Shown: one piece after another, positions 1-11,917 of the stretch | Numbering within the stretch: position 1 is the first letter of the stretch | Layout of the letters: each line of letters begins with the position of its first letter | Program-made: the position numbers and the translations under genes | The notes under the pieces: model-generated | What the model was told of the DNA's origin: nothing | Database searches by the model: none | The model's input: only the letters and a program-made list of their open reading frames with translations | Source: Sipunculus nudus | Lineage: Eukaryota > Annelida > Sipuncula > Golfingiida > Sipunculidae | Direction of reading: 5' to 3' | Length of the DNA stretch: 64,000 bases | NCBI GenBank assembly: GCA_026874595.1 | Contig: CM049317.1 | Span: 11,006,382-11,070,381, forward strand

Positions 1-436
1 ATATATTATGAAAAACGCATCTTTGTATCTTCAAAAATTTTATTGGAAACAAGTTTGATGTGGATGCTCAATGTTATAAGAATCTAGTCAGATACAAACT
101 GCGGTGCCCGTGAGAGACAGAGGCATTTCACCTTAACATCATCGACAGAAAACATCGTCGGCAGTCGCGAAATTAGAGTCATTTTAGAAATTATGCTTTC
201 AAAATATTTTTTGGGGTCGAGAAATAAGAGGGATCGCCAAATTGGAATAAATACGGTAAGTCTTACTGGATGATGCAAGGTATATACTGTGCTTGGCTTC
301 ATATTAACGAGGCTGAAATTTTGCGATTTCTCCATTTTGAATGTTTCGTGAGGGTTCCATTTTTGCTATCTCATCAGAACTTATATCAAATCATTGGTAA
401 AGCCGTATCTGTTTACATTATAAAATGAGAATAAGT

Positions 437-902
437 GGGTCCGCCTAAACACCCAAAACACCGATGTTTTGGGTACGTGTGATGAAACACCACGAAACAC
501 CCTTTTAAATTTGAATTTGAAGCAAAAACACTTGTATCAGTTAATAAATCATCATCTGTTGGATATGTTAATGTAGAATTTGTGCCACTATTCTGTAAAA
601 TTAAAGAAAGCAATAGTGTTTTGTACAATTGACAAGTACGCTGCTTGATTGCGACTTGCGCCACTAGGGGGCAGGGTCATAGCTGGCATAAACGGCTGCC
701 GTGGGCGCGGGTGAACCGACCACGGCACGAAACACTCATTTTTATCTTTATGACATGAATTTATGAAACAATATTGCAGAGATATATTCATCAGATGATT
801 ATCTATCGATTGGTTTTACGTTTTTGGTTCAGGTTTGAAGTGAAGTGGGTGTTTCGTCACAGATACCCAAAACACCGGTGTTTTGGGTGTTTAGGGGGAC
901 CG
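437..902. mobile_element. MITE-like element with 8-bp target duplication
   Basis: The left end reads GGGTCCGCCTAAACACCC and the reverse complement of the right end reads CGGTCCCCCTAAACACCC. The similarity continues inward for about 60 bp. Each arm carries its own small palindrome around CCCAAAACACCGATGTTTTG. GAATAAGT flanks the element on both sides (429-436 and 903-910), a perfect 8-bp duplication, the length made by hAT and P superfamily transposases. There is no coding capacity, so it is a non-autonomous element. The superfamily assignment is inference from duplication length only. Confidence 0.75.
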
Positions 903-1100
903 GAATAAGTCATGAGTTTGTGATATACTACTCATATAACGATGGTCCTGTACACACAGCACAGGTAGTTTAGTTCAAATTTAAGGGAACATTTTTCCCT
1001 ATACCTGCATAATGGAATTTATGATAAAATTTCTTACTGCTCTGACCTATTCACATTCAAGTATTGGTTTCACTGAATAAGAAGGACATACTCATTTGGC

Positions 1101-1195
1101 CAATTATTCCCAAGAGTTTCCTTATCGCGATTATTTTCCATTCGTGAATATTGCAAATTTAAAACCCTCGCCAACAAAAAGGCAATAACAGTATA
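1101..1195. repeat. Short dispersed AT/CG element, copy 1 of 3
   Basis: A ~95-bp sequence shared in outline with 24316-24420 and 48760-48853. All three run from a 'ttattc' start through 'attcg(c/t)gaata' and 'aaaaccc' to an 'aacaaaaa' and a terminal 'cagta'. The internal TTCGCGAATATCGCGAA-like palindrome is best preserved in the 24-kb copy. No coding capacity. Confidence 0.55.
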
Positions 1196-1323
1196 TTAAA
1201 ATATTTGATATGCTGTATCAGAGAAAGATAAAAACATAACTCCTTTAGTGAAGGTTACAATATTTCATGATGTGACAGAGTGAATGAAGCGTTTACTTAA
1301 ATGTGACCTCTTGACCTTTGCAG

Positions 1324-1427
1324 CCATTTGTTGAAGAATGTATCAAATATAGCAACCACCACGAGGCTCAAAAATACCTGCCCAAAGTCCTGCCAGAAAA
1401 TAAAGTCAAATTTTACGTCAAAGCTGG
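1324..1427 (+). CDS. VPS16: VPS16, penultimate coding exon (C-terminal region)
   Basis: VPS16 is the core subunit of the HOPS and CORVET complexes that tether late endosomes, lysosomes and autophagosomes before SNARE-mediated fusion; it pairs with VPS33. The exon reads PFVEECIKYSNHHEAQKY followed by LPKVLPENKVKFYVKAG. This aligns without gaps to the C-terminal alpha-solenoid of animal VPS16 (human PFVEVCMKQHNKYEAKKY). Splice sites are clear: acceptor ttgcag before 1324 and donor GG|gtgagt after 1427. The exon starts in phase 0 and leaves two bases, which join correctly to the exon at 2197. Only the end of the gene is in the window; the upstream beta-propeller and most of the solenoid lie to the left. 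I am confident about the family because both exons match in order and the reading frame is kept. Confidence 0.93.
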
Positions 1428-2196
1428 GTGAGTCTATACACTTTTCTCATCGAAACAAGGGCATTGTACACTTATAGAAGCAGTGTTTGCTTTGTAAAAC
1501 TCCTGGAGTTCATAGTTCAACAAATATTTAAGATTTGATAAAGACATTTAAGATTAAAAAAAAAAAATTGAATGAACATTTTCTTTGTTTTACCATATGT
1601 ATTTCTTTGATAGTACTAAATTCCTGCCCAGGGTGCCAGCACCACTTTATAAGGAGGCAAATGTTTTTTTAGAGTACACTTAGGGGCATTCTAATGGGAC
1701 CTGGCTGTGAAGCTTGCTGTAGTAGCACAGCAGTAAAATGCTTGACCTGTGTGCAGGCCATTTGGTTTAATTTCACAAGTCATTCATAGCTTCAAACTTT
1801 TACAAGTATTAAAAGAGAATACTATGAATTTATACCTTAAGCTAGATCATCTTAATCGAAACGTAATCAACACTTAGAATCTCCATGACCAGCATCTCCA
1901 TAATATTCCATGGAAATTTTTAAAAATATCTCTTGTGGTATATCCTGTACACAAATTGACAGACACATACACAGACACACACACACAAGCATAGATGAAT
2001 ATATTTGACCATACAGGATTGTTGGTGGAGTTTTAATGAATAACGATCATTTAACCATTTAAATTCTAGTGCTTGTCCTTAAGAGTACATTTTAGACTTA
2101 ATTAAGAGTGCCATAAAAAATAAGTTAATTGAATGAAAGATTATGATTAAATCATAATTTAGATATATCTGTGATATAATCTTTATTTCTTTACAG
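1428..2196 (+). other. VPS16 last intron
   Basis: A 769-bp GT-AG intron (gtgagt ... ctttacag). It contains a tRNA-like SINE remnant around 1711-1790 and a short CA-rich stretch near 1965-1990. Confidence 0.85.
1711..1795 (+). mobile_element. tRNA-like SINE remnant
   Basis: TAGCACAGCAG (1723-1733) resembles a Pol III A box, and GGTTTAATTTC (1764-1774) resembles a degenerate B box at tRNA-like spacing. The match is weak and there is no target duplication that I can define. Confidence 0.3.
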
Positions 2197-2341
2197 GCAA
2201 CTTGCAGAGGCAGCAGATATAGCATTTCAACAACGTAGCATCGATGACTTGAATTATGTAGCATCAAAATGTGGGAACTCTAGTCGCCCTCTGGTAGAGA
2301 AGATACAAAACATGAAGAGCCAGCTAGCATCTAAAAGATGA
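2197..2341 (+). CDS. VPS16: VPS16, terminal coding exon with stop
   Basis: This exon continues VPS16 from 1427 across a phase-2 junction (GG + G). It encodes QLAEAADIAFQQRSIDDLNY, then VASKCGNSSRPLVEKIQ and a short lysine/arginine-rich end, stopping at TGA 2339-2341. The human counterpart ends [20 protein letters not shown] ... DKIQRARAQAQKK, so length, order and end point agree with the family. Together with 1324-1427 it gives the last 82 residues of the protein. The acceptor is ctttacag. Nothing is broken or unusual. Confidence 0.93.
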
Positions 2342-3605
2342 AAATGCTTTACAGAAATTTGAACTATTTATTTTGTTTGAACAATGCTGATGTTAAGTAA
2401 ATGCTTCATCAGAGTAAGGCTCTAATAACATCCTGTGTGGATACAATATGGCACAATATTTCTAGGGTGCAATTTAGAGTTATCAGTTCAATATCAGTGT
2501 CAACATCAAGAGCTGCTGATTGCATTGATACTTTTTTGTAATGTGACTTTCTGATAATCATTTAAAACACAATGTGTTTTAAAAAAAGGAGAAAAGTCAA
2601 ACTCATCAGCCCAGAAATCAATGCAAAGCAGGTGAAAAATCCACTCAAGGCATAAGTTTGCTTTGATTTTGACGTGTAGAACTATTATTAATTTGATGTA
2701 GCAACAGATTATCACCTTGGTGATGTCAAGACCATACTGAACCAGTTACTTATAACAGTAACAGGGATACTGCTCCTAAACTGTAATCAACCCATAAATA
2801 TCAGACCATATAACTGGTCTTTTTACCCACCTGTGGTTTTGTTAATTTATAATACTTGAGTTAAGTATGTAACAAAAGTAAATATAGATTTTTTTTTATC
2901 GCATAATGCTGATATATATTTAATATACTATTATGAACAGATATGTTGATTCTAGCAACTCCAGATTAATAAATAACATCCACCAGTGTCATGACTATAT
3001 TCTTCTTTATCCAGTAGGTGGCGCTCTATGCATGCCATTTCAATGTCATATTATTTTGAGTTTAGTGATACAGAGTGTGTGTACCAGTATGGGAACCATA
3101 CAGCAGTTATTTAAACCTTCTTTAAGCATTTCATATATCTCTGTGTGAAAGGTTAACATATCTTATGAAACTTCTCAGACAATTATGACCACAGGCATCT
3201 GATAAGATCATTTAATGATTGACACATTGTTATTTTATTGCTGTCATAAAGTATCATATGTTAATTATCCTTTTGTTAAAGTAACCTGGAAAATTTAAGT
3301 GTTATATCACACTTATCATTACTAGGAAAAACTTTACTGAAAGTCTGTAAATTTAAACCTAAAATTTTAACTGCAGCTGTATGGAAACATAGTGAAATTA
3401 ATCTTCAGTTGCCTGAAAAGTGGGGATAAATGCAACAACTGATAGCATTTTGTTTGTTCCTCTAAGGCAGAGAGGGGCCCTGAATGAATGCTATATAGCA
3501 GAATTGTGAATTTATGTAAGCTTTGTATCATTATGTGTACATTTACCTAGTCATTCCATTATGTATATATGATGTTAAGAATAAAATACTCTTCATTCAT
3601 ATTGT
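2342..3605 (+). other. VPS16 3' UTR (inferred) with poly(A) signal
   Basis: AT-rich non-coding sequence follows the VPS16 stop. The best polyadenylation candidate is AATAAA at 3580-3585, followed within 20-25 bases by 'attgtagtgtc'. This gives a 3' UTR of about 1.26 kb. The end point is inferred; no other strong signal with a GU-rich downstream element stands out nearer the stop. Confidence 0.4.
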
Positions 3606-4385
3606 AGTGTCAGGTATGTTTTTTATGCAGAGTTAGATATGGTAAATGAGCATTTTTGTGCGTGGGGGTAATCTGTGCTTTGCCTGGCTCTGCAGTGAGA
3701 GAAGAACAGGTTAATGAGAGGATGAATATTTGTAAAAGAAATCTGACTGATGTGATGATTGACAGAATTGGATTAACATGAACAAGGAGTGTATTTTTTT
3801 CTGTTCAAATAATCTTTTATGGAGGTTACTGCCTCTATTTTAATGCTGCCTTATTAGGTACTTTGTAGATTGACAGAAATCCTTTCCTGTTTTGGACTTT
3901 GTTTCACGGCAGAAACATGGTTGACCTGGTATCAACCAGGTTTTATGTACTGCACCTAGCTGTGGGTTCTGGGTCTGTAATACTGTTACCCCTATATTAC
4001 CTCTGAAAAGTGCACTCGTTTGTGGGGTACTAGAAAATGGGGCCCCATTGGTGCTCGTTGCAGAGGTAGTGTATATTGCTGTGTATTATTTGGCAAGACC
4101 CTTAAGGGAGCGAACTCACCAGACCCGTAGGGTAGGACATCTGGTGGTCAATACAGAACAAATCTATATACATCTTTGTAGCAATGGGCACAGGGGAAGG
4201 TTAGCAATGTTGAGCGGTGTGATCTTGTGCGACAGGCTTGCCATGTGATCAACCCGCCAGGAATTCAACTGGTGCAAAGGGCCAGATTGGCATGTATTCT
4301 TTAAGAAAGGGCATATGACATGCTGATAGCAAAACTGTTTCTGGGGGTTTAATGGGACAAACACACAGGACAGTTTTAGTTGTAT

Positions 4386-4545
4386 TTATATAAATAGATT
4401 GTCCTCCCAATAAGCCTGCAGAGTGCTCATCCTGGGTGGGGACTGAACATGTGGAGAATCCCACTGCTCCTCAGGTGAGATTTGAACTCATGATCTCCTG
4501 GGTTTGTTTATATTACTGAGTTACATAAACCATATACATGGAGAG
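4386..4545 (-). mobile_element. tRNA-derived SINE-like element
   Basis: On the minus strand, GTAACTCAGTAATA (4511-4524) resembles a Pol III A box. It is followed about 20 nt later by GAGTTCAAATCTC (4477-4489), a good B box (consensus GGTTCRANTCC). The spacing and the CCAGGAGATCATGAGTTCAA context look like a tRNA anticodon-to-T-arm. The downstream body continues with a GC-rich tail. Ends and target duplication not resolved. Confidence 0.5.
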
Positions 4546-5039
4546 TTTATAATTATATCCGTGATGGAGGGTGTTGTTGTTAGGATCCATGCATTTCTTG
4601 GAGATTAACATTTCATGACTTTTCCTGTACAGTGGAACCCTGCTTTGCAACCACCCAACAATGACAACCATGTTTCTTGGCCTGAATATATGATTCAGGT
4701 TACTTAGAATTTCACAAATACAACACCCCCAAATTTGACTACTTTGGTCAGTCCTCAAGGTGATTGTAATTGTGGGGATCCTCTGTACTTTTAAGTAATA
4801 CTGCACTGAAGATCCATTTCATAGTATTTCATTATATGCAGTTAACATATTTCTCAACTGACAGAATGAAATGAGAAAATTTATCAAAATTAGTGAACAT
4901 TTTAAGAATTTGAATGTAACCTGTAAAATTTCTGTTTATAACAGTATTGATTCTTTCACAGGAGAGATAAACCAGTGATTATAGATATCAGTTATTTACT
5001 ATGAAATGAGTCATTGAAAGTATCTGTCTGGAGTGTGAT

Positions 5040-5840
5040 TGAAGAGTTCAGCAAGAGTAGGCCTATTTGTGATACAATGTTTATGACATGAATATGTTTG
5101 ACTCCTTGGAAAATGTTAAGGGGAGTGATTCTGCTGGAGAGTGCTTCTGGTATTCAAAATTAGTAGTAATATTGTATGTCATGAGCCGAAATGAAGTCAG
5201 GGACAGAGTCTGCAGTGATAAAGGTAATAAGCAAACTGAAGGGAGAGTGGTAATTCAGAGAGCTACACAGGAGTACTTAATGAGTCAGGAGGGAGAGTGA
5301 TGAGTCTAGAGTAGTAATGGATCAGACTGGAAACTGATCAAAGTTTCAAATGATTAGCCATGCATGGTTTGAGAGAGAAGAGAAAGTTTGTCATGTGTAA
5401 TCTGTTAGAGAGTAGAGGGACAGTTTCAGATTAGTATAGTTAGGGACTGAGTGGAGAGTTCAGCATAAGTAGTAATGAATCTGATTGGAGAGTGACCAGA
5501 GTTTCAAGTGAGTATTGGTGTGTTAATTGGGAGATTGAGGAGAGAGTTTGCATGAGTAATATCTGTTTGGAGTTTTTGGAGTTTTTAGATGAGTACCTGT
5601 GGATTTGGTTAGGAACTCATTAGAGTAATATCTGTATGGAGAGTGATGGAAGAGTTTCAGATGAGTACCTGTGAGTTTGGTTAGGAATTGAGTACAGAGT
5701 TTAGCCTGAAAAGCAGTGAATCTACTGGAAAGGTGAGTTTAGGTTTCAAATGAGTACCATGCAGTGAGTGTGATAGGAAGCTGAAGAGTGATCATTGCAT
5801 GAGAAGCCATAAATATCTGAGAATGATGAGAGTATTCAGT
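5040..5840. repeat. Decayed GA-rich tandem repeat
   Basis: Words such as 'gagagtgatgag', 'agagtttca(g/a)atgagtac', 'ctgattggagagtg' and 'agtaatatctgt' recur at irregular 60-110 bp intervals through this stretch. The copies are too diverged for an exact unit. Confidence 0.5.
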
Positions 5841-6516
5841 TTGAGCACCTAGTTATTCAAAATCCAAAACACTTGTGTCATTTCATTGTAACTTTCCCAT
5901 ATAGAGTTTCAAGTTTCTAAATTATGGCTCTATGGATTGCTCTGAAATTTGCTATGCCATTGATTATGCATGGTTTTATCTGCAGTGGTGTCACCATTTA
6001 TTTACTTGGTTTTACCTCCTTCAATAAATACGAGAACAGTCATATCAGAATTCAAATTTTAAACTTATTTTCCTGCAAAAAAAGTCTGATTGTGCTGCAT
6101 ATATTATTATCACTTTTGTTTCTTTTTTTCCAAATATTGTGTTTAAATCAGTTGTTAGTAAGGCCTTTTATCATGGTATGCTCATGCATGACTCATTTAA
6201 GACATTTATGTTTTTCTGCATCTGCATAAAACCTCTTGGGAGAAACAACTTGTATTAAAGTGTACATTATTACTTTCAGGTATAGGTATTAATATACCAT
6301 ACATGGTTTAGATTTGTCATATAAAGTATGCTTATAAAATAATAACATTTCAGTATGAAGCTATGGGAGTAGTATGTTTTTCAGACATCAACATATGCCA
6401 AATATCAATATAAGTTACACATTCAAACATATAATGAAAAATGCTCCTTAGATAAAAATAAAAAAATAAAAGAAAAATGATATTCATAGTGTTATAAGAG
6501 CTGTATTAAAGGGACA

Positions 6517-6692
6517 AAAAAATTTAAAATAAATAACAATGTATTTAAAATATTGAATTTAGTTGTAATAAGTCCCCTGACAATAAAATCTAGTATTGAA
6601 ATTTTAAAAATAAATAACAATGCATTTCAGATATTGATTTTACCTTGTTATTAGTCCCCTGACCATTAAATCTAGCATTGAAATTTAAATTA
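6517..6692. repeat. Two-copy 81-bp tandem
   Basis: 'aaataacaat' at 6531 and 6612 and 'agtcccctgac' at 6571 and 6652 give an exact 81-bp period. The copies are about 80 percent alike. Confidence 0.7.
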
Positions 6693-7478
6693 GCTAAATA
6701 CAGCAGTGCATTCAAATTGCATAAATAGATAAACAGAACAATATCAGTGCATAAAATAAAGTATTTAAATGGTTGTTAGTCCTAACAGTCAAGATTTGTA
6801 CAAGGAATTCTAGCTGGAAAATATACTGATTATTAATGTATCTATCAAATATATGGTACCCCTGTTATAATCTGTGTTAGATTTTGATAAATTTACCTGG
6901 ACCTACCTGTAAAATAATAAATCTATCACAAAAAGTATTTACAAGCCTGATAATATACCTAACTACTGCACTATCATTACATGTATGCCACATAAATATA
7001 TTGATTGTACCAGATTATTTGATAAAGGGGGCAGGGTGGATTAGGGGGATTATAATGACAGAGTAACCACCCACTCTAAGTATTCAGTAATAAGTACTTA
7101 GTGTACTGCAGAATCATAAGGTACCTTAATTACCTGTGGCAGGTAGGTAATTACCTGCACAGGTGTGATATTACCTGTAGAAACAGGTAATTATCTTCAT
7201 TCACACATTTGATAGGTAAGTTGCAGGTCCTTTTCACTGGGGAATTTCAAGATAGCATATTGACCTATGATACCAATGGTGTTAAATACCATAAAATCAT
7301 GAGAGGAATCTCGCAATCCTGCGATGCTGGTCAATAAGTACACTTGAAGTGGCACTCGGGTGCCAATATATTGGTCAGGTAGAGCCATTCAGCATAAAAG
7401 CTCATTGTCGTTGTTACAACAGAATTACAATGTCAGCAATATGTTTGTATGGTTAATCTGGTAATCTCATTGCTTCAG

Positions 7479-7588
7479 CGACCCATACAAGATCGTGTTC
7501 ACCCACGGTTGCGTGCTCATTTGCAGCTGTTAGTAGGGCACCACCCATTGACAGACTGGGATAATCTGACCGCAATGTACACCATCAG
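7479..7588 (+). CDS. Exon-like segment, unrecognised product
   Basis: An open segment bounded by a plausible acceptor (cattgcttcag) and donor (AG|gtatgc). It reads RPIQDRVHPRLRAHLQLLVG then HHPLTDWDNLTAMYTIR, with more coding-like composition than the surroundings. It leaves two bases that join in frame to 11810. An in-frame ATG at 7449 could instead make this the first coding exon. I do not recognise the family. The leucine-rich pattern, continued in the 11810 exon, faintly resembles an L27-type helical bundle, but that is speculation. It cannot be joined directly to 18751, so it may belong to a separate gene or need a further unseen exon. Confidence 0.4.
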
Positions 7589-7769
7589 GTATGCATTGTG
7601 TATGTTTCATGTTCTTGTGTTGTTGATTTCAGTTGGTCAGACAACCCATTGAGATGCTATTGAACACACATGTGGTCTGTTTATATGTGTTGTGCTGTTT
7701 CTCTGTACCTTACTTGGATTTTACCATAACAGACTATTTTTTTTGGTAAGTACAAATTTTTTATATGTA

Positions 7770-7775
7770 TATATA

Positions 7776-7818
<43 letters not shown>
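7770..7818. repeat. (TA)n microsatellite
   Basis: Nearly uninterrupted TA dinucleotides. Confidence 0.9.
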
Positions 7819-7821
<3 letters not shown>

Positions 7822-8038
7822 CAGTACACATATAAGTTGTAATTATAGTTCAGATGATAATGCTTTCTTCTTCCTTTTGTAACAATACAATCTCCAACGG
7901 AATGATATGTAATATTACATTGTAATGATTTAAAATGTTACCATGTAACTCGAAATATGGTACCTGATGTATAATACAGTACACATATAAGTTGTAAATA
8001 TAGTTCAGATGATAACGCTTTCTTCTTCCTTTTTCACA
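7819..8038. repeat. Direct duplication of ~60 bp
   Basis: 'cagtacacatataagttgta' followed by 'atatagttcagatgataa' and 'gctttcttcttccttttt' occurs at about 7822 and again at about 7976, with only a few substitutions. The copies are ~154 bp apart. Confidence 0.8.
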
Positions 8039-10234
8039 GATTGATAACCAAACTTCTCCTAAAATATATTTACATGAATTAGTGGGATAAATCAATTTAG
8101 GAAATAATTTGCCAATTTGACTAAGATGTTTCTTCTTAAATGGCTCTCAGGGCACCGAGACCATATTCAGTATGTACTTCATTTGTAAAAAAAAATAAAG
8201 GGGGGGGGGGGGGAGGGAGGGGTTTCAAGCTGTTTTAAATTTGACTAGAAATCAAACTGAAACCCAAATCAAGTCAACATACTCAAAGCATGTCTGTATG
8301 AGTACCAGTAATATGTATGTCTTTGTTGCTATGGATGTATGTTTGGTTTCTTGTAATTAGGAATAATTAGCACCTGTACAGGTGGAGGAGCGTATGTGAG
8401 TGCTAAGACACTGTATAGTAGGTATGTTGTACAACAAGAGATAATACACATAGTACAACACTACTAACAAAGTGTACAGGTTTAAACACTACAGAATTGT
8501 CAATAAATATACACTACAATATACAAGGCGGTTAAAACAGATGATAGACTCAATTTATAGTCCCGGCACACCACTCTATCACTTTAAATGGGCCAGAGTT
8601 GTTCAAGTCAAGTGGCCCCTACTTTGTACGTACAGATAAGTTTACATATAGGGAGTCCTACCCTTCTTTACACTTTGGCAGTATTCCCAGGAAACTTATC
8701 AGTATTTTTTAAAGAGCAAAATGTCTTTTTTTTATGTAGGCCAATCCAAGGCAAGTCATAATGTGATTGGCAGTGTCTGTCCATCCGTTTTTCCAAATTG
8801 CCTTAGGTGTACCTGCAATAAGTTTGCCTGAGGTATGATTGATTTACAAGACTCTCTTCAAATAATATTTACCTTTAAAGTATTTTGCCTGATTCTGAGC
8901 TACTAGTATATAAATTATTTAATGGGGTCAGAGGTCACCAGGCATTTTTTCGGTTTCCCTGTGATAACTTACCAGGAGTATGATAGATTTTCATGAAACT
9001 CATTAAAAACATTACCAGTAATTTTCTTACTTTAGTTTTTATTCATGGCTAAACCTGTACAGATTTAATAGGTCAAAGTATTATTCTTTTGTTTTCAGGT
9101 AAGAATTAATACTTGTTATACTTTTTCATACTTTCCTTTTCAATTGAAAATTCTACTTCTATTATTTTCCTGTAAAGTCTTCAAAAATATATTCTGTGCC
9201 TGGCTATCTCGCTGTTGACTTAAAAACTCCCTCATTTCATAACTGTTTTGATGAAATATTCAAGCAATGAAGGCATCCAGTAATGAATAGAATTAATTAA
9301 ATTTACCTGTAAGATATAAAGTATAAAAAAAACTAAATACTTGGATGTCCTAAGCTCCTTTCATGGGTCAGATCAGGACATTCAGGCAAATCGTGACTGT
9401 CTTTAAACCGGACCAGTTTTAATGCCAGCAAGTTTTACTATTGGAGTGTGTGTTGGTTTATTACCTGATAAAGTTCACAGGTTGATACCAAAACTTGTAC
9501 TTTGATAGTCTTCTTCAGTCAGTAAATAAACAAACCTTACAGACAAAGGGTGCTTAGACCTTGAGAACTCCGCCAGCATTCCATATGTACCACCCATGCT
9601 TTGTAAACATGTCTCATGCTATGCCATTGTTCTGTTAACTTTTATTCAAATGTGTTCCATTCCACAAACCTGTGTCCCCCTGTCTTTTAGAAATAATTTT
9701 CATAAATTTTTAGCTATTTCATAGAATGCTGCATATGGAAGTTACTGCATAATACTCTCCAGATTCTGTTTTACAAAATTTTTAGACTCTTTATAATGAT
9801 CTGACAGATCAGGTGTGTCCCTGCTTGAGTACCATCTTTATTGTAGCTGGTCATATTTTTTAGTGTGTTTACAAGGCATTATCCAATCAGCATCTGTCAA
9901 CTGAGGCTGTTTTTGCATGTGACTTGTGCCCACCAGAAGTGCTGATAATTGTTGTAAAATATAGACTGATCTTTCATCTTAAAATGATTCAGTTCCTGAA
10001 ATATACATTCTCCCTCAAAATATATCTGATTTTCATAGCAAAAAACAGGTGAACACAAGGGTATGGAAAGGTCTATAGAGGGTCCTCAGTAGAGCACATA
10101 CCTCTGCCAAGTCAAAGCAGTCCTGCTGGTACTCATATTTTAATCCTAATCCACACTCACTAAAATTTAATGATGTATCCTCTGACCACTGTATCAATCA
10201 CCATCAAACAAATTTTCATGAAAAAAGTTCAGGT

Positions 10235-11240
10235 TTTCAGGTCAACTGACTGTAAGTCATCTGAGCTATAGCAATCACCCTTTGTCTGTCATCTTTCTGG
10301 CCGTCCGGTTGTCGGGCAGTCTTGCCATTAACAGGGCACAAATTGTCCATTAGACCTGGAATCTTCCAACTGTACATCCAGGGAGGTCCTAGGAAAATCT
10401 CCTTGGAAACCTAAAATTTGGTCAAGGTGACCTATATTTTGCAACTTTCAGGCTGAAAACATGATTTTGAGCACCCAGCCAGTCACAAATTGTATCCATT
10501 AGGCCAAGAATCTTCTAACATAATATTTACGGAGGTCCTAGGCAAATGTCCTTGGAAACCTTAATTTAGGTCATGGTGACTTATATTCTGTGACCTATAG
10601 GAAAAAGATGTCATATCAGCACCCTGAATGTCAGATGGGCACAGATTGTATCTGTTAAGCCTAGAATCTTCTAACACACCATCCAGGGAGGTTCTAGGCA
10701 AATCTCCTTGGAAACCTACTAGTAAAATTAGGTCAAGGTGATTAATATTTTGCAACTTATGGGCTGAAGACATAATTTTGAGCACTCAGCCAGTCATATA
10801 TGGGGCACAAATTGTATCCATTAGGCCTAGAATCTTCTAACATAATTTCTCCAGTTTGGATTTACATATGGATTTCAAACTTGACTTATGTTTGGCCCAT
10901 CACTAAAGCAAGAACTCTAATGATTTCGGGGTCATCAGGGCAAAGGTCAAGGTCAAAGGACCCACTTATTCAAAAGATTGTTGATGCCTTTTAAGCCAAA
11001 CTATTTATCCCAGACCCTCCATCTTGCACATATAGCTGACCTGATTGAATTTGGGGTCACAAGGTCAAAGGTCAAGGTCAAAGGGGCCATCTGTCCACAA
11101 ATCAGTTTCCAGATAACTCCAGTGTGGTTTGACATATTGGTTTCGAACTTTACTTAAATACATGGCCCATCACTTAAGTAAAAAACCTACTGATTTGCGG
11201 GTCATGATGTCAGAGGTCAAGGTCACAGGACTTAGATAGG
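10235..11240. repeat. Dispersed repeat block with internal ~150-165 bp tandem copies
   Basis: 'attgt(a)tcc(a)ttaggcc(t)agaatcttc' recurs near 10345, 10490, 10645 and 10810, each followed by a 'ggaggtcctaggcaaatctc' block (except the last) and a 'ggtcaaggtga' block. The right part (10925-11230) carries three copies of a 'gggtca...aggtcaaaggtcaaggtca' module. The left edge has 'gtcaactgactgtaagtcat' beside 'ctgagctat', the mirror of a motif at 41610-41640. It looks like a non-autonomous mobile element or part of one; termini and class are not established. Confidence 0.65.
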
Positions 11241-11809
11241 GACTTGCATTTTATTTGCATGCGTGGTTTCTTACCTGGTTATAGAGGGTGCAGTTGTGTG
11301 GTTAAGATCATGGCCAATGGTCTTCATGCAGAGACAGTAAATGATAAGGGTGTGAACCTAGAATTAATTGCCCTAGCCATTCCCAGTTGCAAAAAAAAAA
11401 AAAAAAAAATCCAGCTGGCATTTAGTGCAGAGAGTTGATATGAAAATGTATTATTAATTCACCTGCTGGTTGTTAATATGGACAAAGTCAATGATCACTG
11501 AGTGTTTAAACCTTGATCGTTCATAATTATGGCACAGGGAGCGAGAAAAAACACTGCCTGAGAGAAGTACAGAGACTAGTTTGGTTGTGTTTGCTTATCT
11601 ATAATTAACAGTAAGGCCTGAAGACCCACTCAGGTCAGATCTAAACACAACGCTTATCTAATGTCATTAGGTGTATGTGGTACTTGAGATCGTCCCCGAC
11701 ACAGACATCCTGTCTGCCTGGAGGTGTAGGGGGCTGATTGGTTAAGCTGGTGACAGGTGTATTGATGAAGTTTCTTTTTTTTTAAAGAAGTGCTGTTTGC
11801 TTGTTGCAG

Positions 11810-11917
11810 ATCAGTCAACTTGTTTCAGTCTGTCCTGAGCTACAACCAAGCATTAAGTCAACAGGGTTTGGAGCAGGCAGTTTTCAATGAACATAAACAG
11901 CTCCCTCATTTGATAAG
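11810..11917 (+). CDS. Exon-like segment, unrecognised product (second)
   Basis: Bounded by a strong acceptor (tgcttgttgcag) and a consensus donor (AAG|gtaagt). Only one of the three frames is open. It is the frame that joins 7588: SVNLFQSVLSYNQALSQQ then GLEQAVFNEHKQLPHLI. That two candidate exons share phase and both have good splice sites supports reality. The exon leaves two bases (AG). Continuing directly into 18751 would create TAA, so the next exon of this transcript is not identified. Family not recognised. Confidence 0.45.

Larger units (their letters stand above)
1..1323 (+). other. VPS16 intron (left edge of window)
   Basis: This is non-coding sequence upstream of the first recognisable VPS16 exon. 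It ends in an acceptor (ctttgcag) directly before 1324. It holds an inverted-repeat element at 437-902 and a short dispersed element at 1101-1195, both listed separately. Short open frames on the minus strand show no protein-like character. Confidence 0.6.
3606..7478. other. Intergenic, repeat-bearing
   Basis: I see no supportable coding exon here. It holds a tRNA-derived SINE-like segment (4390-4545, minus), a decayed tandem stretch (5040-5840), a two-copy 81-bp tandem (6517-6692) and a cluster of caggta/tacctg words in both orientations (6895-7200). Short open frames look random. Confidence 0.5.
7589..11809 (+). other. Probable intron, repeat-rich
   Basis: Lies between the two exon-like segments. 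Contents: a (TA)n run 7770-7818, a ~60-bp duplication (7820/7974), a poly-G run (8201-8216), a long repeat block with internal tandem copies (10235-11240) and a poly-A run near 11391-11409. Confidence 0.45.
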
